DNA from: Actinophytocola algeriensis | GTDB taxonomy: Bacteria; Actinomycetota; Actinomycetes; Mycobacteriales; Pseudonocardiaceae | Length of the DNA stretch: 64,000 nucleotides | Reading direction: 5' to 3' | NCBI RefSeq assembly: GCF_014203735.1 | Contig: NZ_JACHJQ010000005.1 | Coordinates: 310,001 to 374,000, forward strand | In this document: piece after piece, positions 49,736 to 57,275 of the stretch | Position numbering within the stretch: position 1 is the stretch's first letter | How the letters are laid out: each line of letters starts with the position of its first letter | Made by a program: the position numbers and the translations under genes | The notes under the pieces: generated by a model | The model's input: the letters and a program-made list of their open reading frames with translations, nothing else | The model's database searches: none | Told to the model about the DNA's origin: nothing

Positions 49736-51855
49736 CGGCCGGCCTCGGCCGGGGTCGCCGAGGGGAGCTGGGCCAGGTCGCCGAGGCGGCCGGAGCTGTG
49801 CAACCGGAGGAACGCGTCCACCACGTCCGGGTCGAACTGGCTGCCCCGGCAACGGAGCAGCTCTTCGCGAGCCTCGGCCTCGGTCCGAGGAACGTGGTAC
49901 GGCCGGTCCGCGAGCATCGCCGCCCACGAGTCGCACACCGTGAGGATCCGCGCCTCCAGCCGGATCTGGTCACCGGCGAGCCGGTCGGGATAACCGGTGC
50001 CGTCGAAGCGTTCGTGGTGCTGGCGGACCACCAGGGCGGTGTCGGCGAGGCCCGGCACGACGCACAACATGCGGTAGCCGTTGTCGGGATGCTGGCGCAC
50101 CTGCTGCCAGTCCTCTTCGGACAGCGGGGCGTTCTTGGTCCAGACCTCGTTGGGGACGAGGACCTTGCCGACGTCGTGCAGATGCCCGGCCAGGCTCGTG
50201 CGGCGCACGCACTCGCTGTCGAGGCCGAGCTCGACCGCGGTCAGCGCCGCCCATCTGCTCACCGCGCGGCCGTGTTCATGGTTGGACAGCCAGCTGTCGA
50301 CCAGGTCGGCGACGTGCTCGAGATAGGCGATCATGTCCGCGGTCCCGTTCGGTCCGGCGGCGGTCAGCGGGCCGCACGGGCCGACGTCGATGCGGTTGCG
50401 CCCATGGCACTTGGCCGAGTACAGGGCACGGTCCGCGGCGATCACGAGCTCGTGCGGCGTGTCACCGTGCAGCGGGAAGGTGGCGGTGCCGACCGAGATC
50501 GTGACCTCCACCGCCGTGTCGTCGCGGACGACGACCGGGCTGCCGCTCACCTTGCGGCGCAGGCGTTCCGCGATGTTCGACGGGTCGTCGGCGGCGGCGC
50601 CGCGCACCAGGACCGCGAACTCCTCGCCCCCGTAGCGCGACAGCACGTCCTCCTGTCTTATCCCGTTCCGCAGGCGCCGCGCGATCTCGATCAGCACCTG
50701 GTCCCCGCCGGGGTGACCGAAGCTGTCGTTGATCGACTTGAAGTGGTCGACGTCGGCGAGCAGCACCGCCAGTGGCGTGCCGGTCCGCCGGGCGTGCGCC
50801 AGCTCGGTGACCAGCCGGGCCTCGAAGTACCTGCGCGTGCGCAGACCCGTCAGCATGTCCGTGATGGCCAACCGCCGCTGCTGGGCGACGAGGACCGCCA
50901 GCCTCGCGATCGTCAGCAGGAACAGCAGGCCGCACGCCACCGCGATCACCGGGATGCCGTGGTACTTGCCGCGGAAGTACTCCACGAGGAGCGTGGCGGG
51001 GGCGACGAGCGCGGCGGCACAGAGCGCGATGATCCGCGCCGGTCCCGGGCCGGGGTCGGTCACCGTCGCGGGTTCCCCGAGGCTGCGCATCGTCGGGTGC
51101 AGTGCGGCAGCGCCCAGCGCCAGGTTGCCCGCCAGCCAGATCGCGTCGAGGAAGTTCCCCGCGGCGTAGGTTCCGCTCAACTGCTGCAGCACGTAGATGC
51201 TGTCCGCGGCGAAGAAGGCGAACAGGTTCGTGGACAGCAGCAGGAAAGCGGCCGGGCGCCGTCCGGTGCCGAGGATGAGCCGCAGCGCCACGGCGAACAT
51301 CGCCAGGTCCATCATCGGGTAGGTCAGCGACGCGGCCTTGGCCAGCGTCGGCACCTGCGCCTGCGCGGTCGGCGCCAGGAGGTACAGCCACGACAACATG
51401 CCCGCGGCGACGGCGAGCAGTGCCGCGTCCAGCAGGCTGGGCAGGTCGCGGCCGGGTGTGCGCAGCCGGATCAGCAACACCAGCCCAGCGACCACCAATG
51501 GGTAGTGCGCCAGGTAGAACACGTCGGCGAGGCCCGGATAGCGGGTGTCACCGACGATGTTGTGCGTGACGTAGAAACTGGCGTCCGCCGCCGCGTAGAT
51601 CACCACGCTGGCACCGAGCAACAACCACGGCAGCAACGGCTTCGGCCGGTACCGGTAGCAGCCGTACAGCACCGCGACGGCGGACGAGGTGCTGACCGTG
51701 GTGTACAGCAGCACGCCAACGACCGCGGGTGCGTCGAGGGCCAGCGACACGTAGTAGGCGACCACCACGACGAAACCGAACGCGAGGTACACAGCCCATG
51801 CCCACCTACCAGTCCGCACGGTCGACGGTGTCCTTTCGCCAGTGATGTCCGTCAC
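49732..51855 (-). CDS. Membrane-bound GGDEF and HD-GYP protein (c-di-GMP synthesis and breakdown)
   Basis: A 707-residue bifunctional signalling protein. About eight to ten helices span residues 10-290. The GGDEF domain (about 310-480) has an intact active site YGGEEF (about 405-410) and metal Asp in LLADVDHFKSIND. The HD-GYP domain (about 520-690) has HLHDVGK and HHERFDGTGYP, all key residues. Fusions of a cyclase with an HD-GYP rather than an EAL domain are uncommon in actinomycetes. Its output would be c-di-GMP-controlled development or motility-like traits. The GTG at 51855 (leaderless, TACAGT upstream) is preferred over ATG 51885. Confidence 0.9.
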   Translation of the reverse strand: MTDITGERTPSTVRTGRWAWAVYLAFGFVVVVAYYVSLALDAPAVVGVLLYTTVSTSSAVAVLYGCYRYRPKPLLPWLLLGASVVIYAAADASFYVTHNIVGDTRYPGLADVFYLAHYPLVVAGLVLLIRLRTPGRDLPSLLDAALLAVAAGMLSWLYLLAPTAQAQVPTLAKAASLTYPMMDLAMFAVALRLILGTGRRPAAFLLLSTNLFAFFAADSIYVLQQLSGTYAAGNFLDAIWLAGNLALGAAALHPTMRSLGEPATVTDPGPGPARIIALCAAALVAPATLLVEYFRGKYHGIPVIAVACGLLFLLTIARLAVLVAQQRRLAITDMLTGLRTRRYFEARLVTELAHARRTGTPLAVLLADVDHFKSINDSFGHPGGDQVLIEIARRLRNGIRQEDVLSRYGGEEFAVLVRGAAADDPSNIAERLRRKVSGSPVVVRDDTAVEVTISVGTATFPLHGDTPHELVIAADRALYSAKCHGRNRIDVGPCGPLTAAGPNGTADMIAYLEHVADLVDSWLSNHEHGRAVSRWAALTAVELGLDSECVRRTSLAGHLHDVGKVLVPNEVWTKNAPLSEEDWQQVRQHPDNGYRMLCVVPGLADTALVVRQHHERFDGTGYPDRLAGDQIRLEARILTVCDSWAAMLADRPYHVPRTEAEAREELLRCRGSQFDPDVVDAFLRLHSSGRLGDLAQLPSATPAEAGR

Positions 51856-51946
51856 CGTGCGACTGTAGCGAGCGCCGCGTGCCATCGCGTGGCGGCGTGC
51901 CGTCTCAGAAGGACACGACGCCTTTCCACTCGGCGATGAGATCCGG

Positions 51947-52801
51947 TCAGCAGTCGGACCGGTTGACCGTGTCGGCGCGGCGTTCGATGAGGACGGTGTC
52001 GTGCCAGGTGCCGCCCAGCTGGGCGATGCGTTCGCGGATGCCGACGGTGCGGTAGCCGGCCTGGTGGTGCAGCGCGATGCCGGCGCGGTTCTCGGTGAGG
52101 ATCGCGGTCTGCAGGGTCCAGAGCCCGGCTTCGTCGGCGGCGACGACCTGACGGCGGATCAGGGCTTTGCCGATGCCGTTGCCTCGGTGGCCGTCGGCGA
52201 CGTGGATGGAGCTTTCGGCGACGCCCGCGTAGTACTCGCGGGTGGAGACGGGGGACAGGGCGGTCCAGCCGACGACCTCGCCGTCGAGTTCGGCGACCCA
52301 GCGGTGGTCGGGGAGCCACTTCGCGTCCAGGGACGCGCGGGACGGCACCGCGGTCTCGAAGGTCGCGATGCCGGTGGCGATGCCTTCGCCGTAGATGCGG
52401 CGGACCGCTGGCCAGTCGTCGGGTTGGAGTGCGCGGACGGTGATGTCGGCCGGGACGTCGGGTGGGCAGCAGGGGCGGGGCGCGAGCAGGCCCATGACGG
52501 CGTCGGCGGCGTGGGGGAGGCCGACGCAGCAGGCTTCGTTGACGACGACGCGGGTGCTGGTGCCTTCCTTGTGGAGTTTGAGGAAACCGACGTCGGCGAG
52601 TTTGCGGACGTGGTGGGAGCAGGTGGACTGGCTGATGCCGAGCAGTTCGGTGAGCCGGCCGACCGTGAGTCCGCCGGGGGTGGTGGCCACGGTGTGCAGG
52701 AGCCGCACGCGGGTGGGTTCGGCGAGGCTCGCGAACCACTCGGCGTAGGTCGCGGCTTCCTGCTCGGGGAGCACCGGGGCGGCGGGGACGGTCGCGGTCA
52801 T
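51947..52801 (-). CDS. ArsR repressor fused to a GNAT acetyltransferase (ArsN-like)
   Basis: A 284-residue fusion. Residues 15-100 are an ArsR winged helix (EPTRVRLLHTVATTPGGLTVGRLTELLGISQSTCSHHVRKL, in pieces). Cys61, the pair 91-92 and the pair 111-112 are possible As(III) ligands. Residues 119-280 are a GNAT domain of the phosphinothricin/arsinothricin N-acetyltransferase type (ITVRALQPDDWPAVRRIYGEGIATG, VADGHRGNGIGKALI). ArsN-type enzymes acetylate the organoarsenical antibiotic arsinothricin. The fusion would sense and detoxify at once. An ATCGA-N6-TCGAT operator lies 11 bases upstream of the ATG, on the minus strand. Confidence 0.9.
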   Translation of the reverse strand: MTATVPAAPVLPEQEAATYAEWFASLAEPTRVRLLHTVATTPGGLTVGRLTELLGISQSTCSHHVRKLADVGFLKLHKEGTSTRVVVNEACCVGLPHAADAVMGLLAPRPCCPPDVPADITVRALQPDDWPAVRRIYGEGIATGIATFETAVPSRASLDAKWLPDHRWVAELDGEVVGWTALSPVSTREYYAGVAESSIHVADGHRGNGIGKALIRRQVVAADEAGLWTLQTAILTENRAGIALHHQAGYRTVGIRERIAQLGGTWHDTVLIERRADTVNRSDC

Positions 52802-52811
52802 GTCGCCGAGT

Positions 52812-52827
52812 ATCGACGTGGATCGAT
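52812..52827. promoter_or_regulatory. ArsR-type operator, copy 1
   Basis: ATCGACGTGGATCGAT: arms ATCGA and TCGAT around 6 bases, just upstream of the ArsR-GNAT start (52801). The same pattern appears three times before the flavoprotein gene at 54701. Confidence 0.75.
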
Positions 52828-52833
52828 GGTGCG

Positions 52834-53922
52834 TCAAACGCGGGCGAGGTGGTGGACGGTGGCCACGACCAGGCGGGTGGCGGCGGCGAGGGTGGCGGGG
52901 TCGACGCGGTCGGGGGTTTCGGCTGGGGTCTGGTAGCCGGGGATGCCCATGCCGATGCCGACCGCTGGGAGGCCGGCCGCGGCGTAGCGGCGGTTGTCCG
53001 ACGGCATCGCGCCCGCGCGGAGGGGGACGCCGGTTTCGCGCCCCGCCTGGTCGAGTGCGGCGAGCAGCGCGGTTGCCGGGCCGCCCGCTTCGACCGCCGC
53101 CGCGGCGCCGAGTTCGGCGGCCCCGTCGACGTTGATGACGTGCGTGCCGGATGGCACGTGCGGTGCGTGGTGAGCCGAGCCTCGCGCGCCTGCTTCTTCC
53201 GCGTCGAGCAGCGCGACCGCCAGGCCGACGCCGGGTGCGGACGTCATCAGGAGGCGGGTGGCTTCCAGGACGACCGCGACGCCGGACGCGTTGTCTGCGG
53301 CCGCGGGGAGCCGCTGCTCGGGGTCGTCGCCGACGCCGTCGTAGTGCGCCGTCAGCAGGACCGAGGGGGTGCCGCCGGTGAGGACGGCGTGGACGTTGGT
53401 GCCGGTGGTCTCGATCGTGCGCAGGGGAACCGTGACGGTGACCTCGCCGCCCTCGGCGACCATCCGGGTGTGCAGGTCGGTGCGGACCGCGAGGAGTGGA
53501 CGGTCGCCCTGTGGCGGGCCGGCGATCATCTTCGGCAGCCAGCCCTCGGCGTCGACACCGCGGGGCACGAGCACGTCCCCGATGACGGCCGATCGGGGTT
53601 CCGGCAGGTCGGCGGAGGTGAGGTGTTCGACGAAGTCGCGGCGGTGCACGAGGTCGTGGCCGCGCCAGCGGAGCGTGGGGGTCGCGTACAGGTCGCGCAC
53701 GCCCCGCACGTGGAAGGTCTCGGTGGTCACCTCGGCGCCGAGGCCGGTCAGCTGTCGCGCCAGCCAGGTCGCCGCGGCTCGTCCACCGGGAGTGCCGACG
53801 CGACGGCCCCGGTAGGCGTCGGCCGCCAGTTCGGCGATCGTGGTCTGCACGCGGGTGACGTCGGGCGTGCCGGGGCCGGCAGCTGCCGACCCCGGTCGTG
53901 CCGACCGGCTTGGCCGTGTCAT
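52834..53922 (-). CDS. M28 family metallopeptidase, coupled to a Cys-rich peptide gene
   Basis: A 362-residue M28-type aminopeptidase without a signal peptide. Metal-site motifs are present: TAHYDGVGD (His, Asp), PAAADNASGVA (bridging Asp), LLDAEEAG (Glu-Glu) and INVDGAAE (Asp). The last ligand, His in the usual SDH motif, is replaced by Asn (SDNRRYAAAGLPAVG). It may bind one metal or have altered activity. The ATG at 53922 overlaps the stop of the Cys-rich peptide gene by four bases. A role in processing that peptide, or in maturing a peptidic organoarsenical, is inference. Confidence 0.85.
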   Translation of the reverse strand: MTRPSRSARPGSAAAGPGTPDVTRVQTTIAELAADAYRGRRVGTPGGRAAATWLARQLTGLGAEVTTETFHVRGVRDLYATPTLRWRGHDLVHRRDFVEHLTSADLPEPRSAVIGDVLVPRGVDAEGWLPKMIAGPPQGDRPLLAVRTDLHTRMVAEGGEVTVTVPLRTIETTGTNVHAVLTGGTPSVLLTAHYDGVGDDPEQRLPAAADNASGVAVVLEATRLLMTSAPGVGLAVALLDAEEAGARGSAHHAPHVPSGTHVINVDGAAELGAAAAVEAGGPATALLAALDQAGRETGVPLRAGAMPSDNRRYAAAGLPAVGIGMGIPGYQTPAETPDRVDPATLAAATRLVVATVHHLARV

Positions 53923-54146
53923 CCGCAGCAGCCCGCGCCCGCGTCGATGGCCTCCTCGCGCGCGGCCGGAGTGCAGCACTGCCCGGCATCGGCGGCCTCG
54001 GCGCTGCCGCAGCACCCGCCTGAACCGGCGGCCGCGGTGCTGTCCGTGGTGGTGGGCGTGCTGCCGCAACAGCCGCTCGCCGAGGGCGGGGTGAACGCTT
54101 CGGCGGGGTCGCCGACGAAACCGCCGGGGCGGGTGTCCGTGCTCAT
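53919..54146 (-). CDS. Small Cys-Cys-rich protein in the arsenic island
   Basis: A 75-residue protein with eight cysteines, all in four Cys-Cys pairs (26-27, 45-46, 57-58, 73-74; GCCG or QCCT contexts). They are spaced by Ser/Thr/Ala/Gly-rich linkers. It has no signal or membrane segment. The ATG at 54146 follows GAGGAGACC. It is translationally coupled to the M28 peptidase and divergent from arsR. The CCG segments resemble the Cys-rich tail of the flavoprotein at 54701-56047. It is a candidate As(III)-binding or carrier peptide, and no family is recognised. Confidence 0.72.
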   Translation of the reverse strand: MSTDTRPGGFVGDPAEAFTPPSASGCCGSTPTTTDSTAAAGSGGCCGSAEAADAGQCCTPAAREEAIDAGAGCCG

Positions 54147-54192
54147 GATCGGTCTCCTCGAGTTTCCTCTGTGGTCAGGGGAAGCCCCTGAA

Positions 54193-54206
54193 TAGATGGC
54201 TGTCTA
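54193..54206. promoter_or_regulatory. Candidate ArsR operator between the peptide gene and arsR
   Basis: TAGATGGCTGTCTA has arms TAGA and TCTA with a 6-base spacer, in the 107-base gap between divergent genes. A second dyad, CAGGGGaagCCCCTG, lies next to it (54176-54190). Confidence 0.4.
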
Positions 54207-54253
54207 ATCAAGGCAACATCGCACGCTGGATCGACGGATGTCAATATAGAAGC

Positions 54254-54622
54254 ATGTCGAATCAGGAGCTGGTCGTCGAGGTGGCGCCCCAGGGGGCCGC
54301 GTGCTGCGCGCCGCTGACCGAGGCGCCGCTCGTCGCCGACCAGGCGGAGCCGATGGCGAAGATGTTCAAGGCGCTCGCCGACCCGGTCCGGCTGCGCCTG
54401 TTGTCGCTGATCTCCTCCGCCGCTGGCGAGGTGTGCGTGTGCGACCTGACCGCGGCGTTCGACCTGACCCAGCCGACGATCTCCCACCATCTCAAGGTTC
54501 TGCGTGAAGCCGGCTTCGTGGGCAGTGAGCGCCGGGGGACGTGGGTCTACTACTGGGCGCGGCCGGAGAACCTCAAGCGGTTGTCGGTGCTGCTCGACTC
54601 CCCTGGACTCACGTCGGGCTAA
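54254..54622 (+). CDS. arsR: ArsR family arsenic-responsive repressor
   Basis: A 122-residue ArsR/SmtB repressor. The winged helix is MFKALADPVRLRLLSLI through DLTQPTISHHLKVLREAGFV. Possible arsenite ligands are Cys17-Cys18 near the N-terminus and the CVCDL motif (Cys61, Cys63), resembling the N-terminal-pair type described in corynebacteria. It probably releases DNA when As(III) binds. The ATG at 54254 lies opposite the Cys-rich peptide gene. Confidence 0.93.
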   Translation: MSNQELVVEVAPQGAACCAPLTEAPLVADQAEPMAKMFKALADPVRLRLLSLISSAAGEVCVCDLTAAFDLTQPTISHHLKVLREAGFVGSERRGTWVYYWARPENLKRLSVLLDSPGLTSG

Positions 54623-54624
54623 GT

Positions 54625-54640
54625 ATCGATCCGCGTCGAT
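54625..54640. promoter_or_regulatory. ArsR-type operator, copy 2
   Basis: ATCGATCCGCGTCGAT matches ATCGA-N6-TCGAT, directly after the arsR stop codon. Confidence 0.75.
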
Positions 54641-54650
54641 GGTTGCATCC

Positions 54651-54666
54651 ATCGAGCCGGGTCGAT
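54651..54666. promoter_or_regulatory. ArsR-type operator, copy 3
   Basis: ATCGAGCCGGGTCGAT matches ATCGA-N6-TCGAT and runs into a TACTGT -10-like box (54665-54670) for the flavoprotein gene. Confidence 0.75.
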
Positions 54667-54682
54667 ACTGTCAGCCCAGTCA

Positions 54683-54698
54683 ATCGAACGCTATCGAT
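54683..54698. promoter_or_regulatory. ArsR-type operator, copy 4
   Basis: ATCGAACGCTATCGAT matches ATCGA-N6-TCGAT and ends three bases before the ATG at 54701. Confidence 0.75.
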
Positions 54699-54700
54699 GA

Positions 54701-56047
54701 ATGGAGTCGATGATGTCGGAGCTGCCCGTGGTGGTGGTCGGCGCCGGTCCGGTGGGCCTGGCGGCCGCGGCCGAGCTGGTCGAACGTGGCCAGGAACCGT
54801 TGGTGCTGGAGAAGGCGGACCGGGCGGGTGCGGCGGTCGCCGAGTGGCACCACGTCCGGCTGTTCTCCCAGTGGTCGGAGCTGGTCGATCCGGCAGCCGG
54901 CCGCCTGCTGGCGGAGACGGGCTGGCAGCGGCCCGGCGACACCGTCTATCCGACCGGCGAGGAGTGGGCCGCCGCCTACCTGCGGCCGCTGGCCGCCGCG
55001 CTCGGCGACCGGGTGCGCTTCGGCGCCGAGGTCGTCGGCGTCGCCCGGCGCGGCCGCGACCGGGTGGTCGACGCGGGCCGCGACACCGAGCCACTGACCG
55101 TGCACGTGCGGCGCGCCGACGGCGGCGAGGAGCGGATCACCGCCCGCGCGGTCATCGACGCGTCCGGGACCTGGGGCACGCCCAACCCGCTGGGCGGCGA
55201 CGGCCTGCCCGCGGTCGGCGAGCGCGCCTCGGTCGACCGGATCTCCTACCGCGTGCCGGACCTCACCGACGCGACCGTGCGGGCACGGTATGCGGGCAAG
55301 CATGTGGTGATCGCGGGCAGCGGGCACTCGGCGCTGACCGCGCTCGTCGCGTTCGCCGACCTGGCCGAGCAGGAGCCCGCGACCCGGATCACCTGGCTGC
55401 TGAGGCGTGGCGCGGTCGGGTCGACGTTCGGCGGTGGCGAGGCAGACCAGCTGCCCGCCCGCGGCGCGCTCGGCGTGCGCGCGAAGGCCGCGGTCGAGGC
55501 AGGGCGGATCGCGGTGGTGACCGGGTTCCGCGCGGAGACCGTCGAGCGGCACGGCGACGCCCTGTCCCTGGTGTCCGACGGCGGCCAGAAGGTGTCCGAT
55601 GTGGACGAGGTGGTGGTGTTGACGGGTTTCCGGCCGGACCTGTCGTGGCTGTCGGAGCTGCGCCTCGAACTGGACGCGACGCTGCAGGCGCCGGTCGCGC
55701 TCGCGCCGCTGATCGACCCCAACGTCCACTCGTGCGGCACCGTGTACCCGCACGGTGTCAAGGAACTGACCCACCCCGAGCCGGACGTGTACCTGGCCGG
55801 GATGAAGAGCTACGGCCGCGCACCGACGTTCCTGGCGGTGACCGGCTACGAACAAGTCCGCTCCATCGCCGCCGGGCTCGCAGGCGACCGGGAGTCCGCC
55901 GAGCGGGTCGAGCTGGTGCTGCCGGAGACCGGAGTCTGTGGCGGTGCCGGGGTGTTCGACGACCCGGCGGCCGACCAGGCGGGTGGCTGTTGTGGCGCGC
56001 CGGCCGAGCCTGAGGTGCTGACGCTGTCCGCGCCACGGGCGCGGTGA
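54701..56047 (+). CDS. Flavin-dependent oxidoreductase of the arsenic island
   Basis: A 448-residue two-nucleotide-fold flavoprotein: FAD motif VVVGAGPVGLAAAAELVERG (about 10-29), NADP-type motif VIAGSGHSALTALVAF and FRP-type residues in VYLAGMKSYGRAPTFL. It belongs with flavin monooxygenases often found in actinobacterial ars clusters, whose exact role is not established. The C-terminus is Cys-rich (GVCGG...GGCCGAP). Three ArsR-type operators sit before its ATG (two more in-frame ATGs follow within 12 bases). Its stop overlaps the MFS gene. Confidence 0.88.
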   Translation: MESMMSELPVVVVGAGPVGLAAAAELVERGQEPLVLEKADRAGAAVAEWHHVRLFSQWSELVDPAAGRLLAETGWQRPGDTVYPTGEEWAAAYLRPLAAALGDRVRFGAEVVGVARRGRDRVVDAGRDTEPLTVHVRRADGGEERITARAVIDASGTWGTPNPLGGDGLPAVGERASVDRISYRVPDLTDATVRARYAGKHVVIAGSGHSALTALVAFADLAEQEPATRITWLLRRGAVGSTFGGGEADQLPARGALGVRAKAAVEAGRIAVVTGFRAETVERHGDALSLVSDGGQKVSDVDEVVVLTGFRPDLSWLSELRLELDATLQAPVALAPLIDPNVHSCGTVYPHGVKELTHPEPDVYLAGMKSYGRAPTFLAVTGYEQVRSIAAGLAGDRESAERVELVLPETGVCGGAGVFDDPAADQAGGCCGAPAEPEVLTLSAPRAR

Positions 56048-57261
56048 GCGACGCACCGACCCCCGCGGTCGCGCACCAGCAGGAGGCGGTGCGCACGGGG
56101 CGGTGGGTCGTGCTCGCCGCCCTGTGCGCTACCCAGATCACCGGCTGGGGTGTCCTCTACTACGCGTTCCCGGTGCTGGCCGGTGACATCACCGCGGCCA
56201 CCGGGTGGTCGGCGCCGGCGATCACCGCCGCGTTGTCGGTCAGCCAGCTCTGCGCCGCGCTGGTGGGTGTCCCGGTCGGCCGGTGGCTCGACCGCCACGG
56301 GCCGCGCGGGGTCATGGCGGCGGGGTCGCTACTGGGTGTGCTCGCCCTGCTGGTGGTCGCCACCGCGCAGCACCTGCCCTTGTTCTTCACCGGCTGGGTG
56401 CTGGCCGGAGCGGCGATGGGCGCGGTGCTCTACCCGCCCGCGTTCGCCGCGCTGACCCGCTACTACGGCCCCGATCCGGTTCGTGCGCTCACCGTGCTCA
56501 CCCTGGCCGGCGGCCTCGCGAGCACGGTGTTCGCACCCCTGACCGCCACACTCGCACAGCACCTGGACTGGCGGCAGACCTACCTCGTGCTCGCCGCGAT
56601 CCTCGCGGTCGTCACCATCCCGGCGCACTGGTTCGGGCTGCGCCTGCCCTGGCCGCCCCGACCGGCGGTCGAAGCCGGACGCGTCGACACCCACCCGCGG
56701 CACATCGCCCGCAGCCGCGCGTTCGTCGTGCTCGCGGTGACACTCAGCCTCGCCGCGCTCACGACCTTCGCCGCCATCATCAACCTCGTGCCGCTGCTCG
56801 AGGAACGCGGACTTTCCACTCAGGTGGCGGCGGTCGCGCTCGGGCTCGCCGGTGCCGGGCAGGTGGTCGGGCGGATCGGGTACGTCAGGATCGTGCGCCA
56901 CACCAGCGTCCGCACCCGCACCGTCGCGATCACGCTGGCGCTCGCGGCGACGACCGCCGTGCTCGGTGTCCTCACCACGACGGTGGCCCTGGTCGTCGGC
57001 GCGATCGTGGGTGGCATGGCGCGCGGCATCTTCACGCTGGTGCAGGCCACCGCCGTCACCGACCGCTGGGGACGGCGCCACTACGGCCACCTCACCGGTC
57101 TGCTGTCCGCCCCGGTCACCATCACCATGGCGTTCGCCCCCTTCGCCGGAGCCGCGGCCGCCGAGCTGCTCGGCAGCTACACCACCGCGTTCCTCGTCCT
57201 CGGCGCGCTCGCCACGATCGCGGCCGCGCTGTCGTTCCTCACGATCCCCAGAACCCAGTAG
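56044..57261 (+). CDS. MFS exporter of the arsenic island
   Basis: A 405-residue major facilitator protein with about 12 helices (WVVLAALCATQITGWGVLYYA ... TAFLVLGALATIAAALSFL) and the loop motif GRWLDRHGPRGVMAAGS between helices 2 and 3. No ArsB or Acr3 pump is in the window, so this MFS protein is the candidate efflux route for an arsenical. Whether it carries arsenite, arsenate ester or an organoarsenical is unknown. The GTG start overlaps the flavoprotein stop (GTGA). Confidence 0.88.
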   Translation: MSDAPTPAVAHQQEAVRTGRWVVLAALCATQITGWGVLYYAFPVLAGDITAATGWSAPAITAALSVSQLCAALVGVPVGRWLDRHGPRGVMAAGSLLGVLALLVVATAQHLPLFFTGWVLAGAAMGAVLYPPAFAALTRYYGPDPVRALTVLTLAGGLASTVFAPLTATLAQHLDWRQTYLVLAAILAVVTIPAHWFGLRLPWPPRPAVEAGRVDTHPRHIARSRAFVVLAVTLSLAALTTFAAIINLVPLLEERGLSTQVAAVALGLAGAGQVVGRIGYVRIVRHTSVRTRTVAITLALAATTAVLGVLTTTVALVVGAIVGGMARGIFTLVQATAVTDRWGRRHYGHLTGLLSAPVTITMAFAPFAGAAAAELLGSYTTAFLVLGALATIAAALSFLTIPRTQ

Positions 57262-57275
57262 AGGCAGTACTTCTC

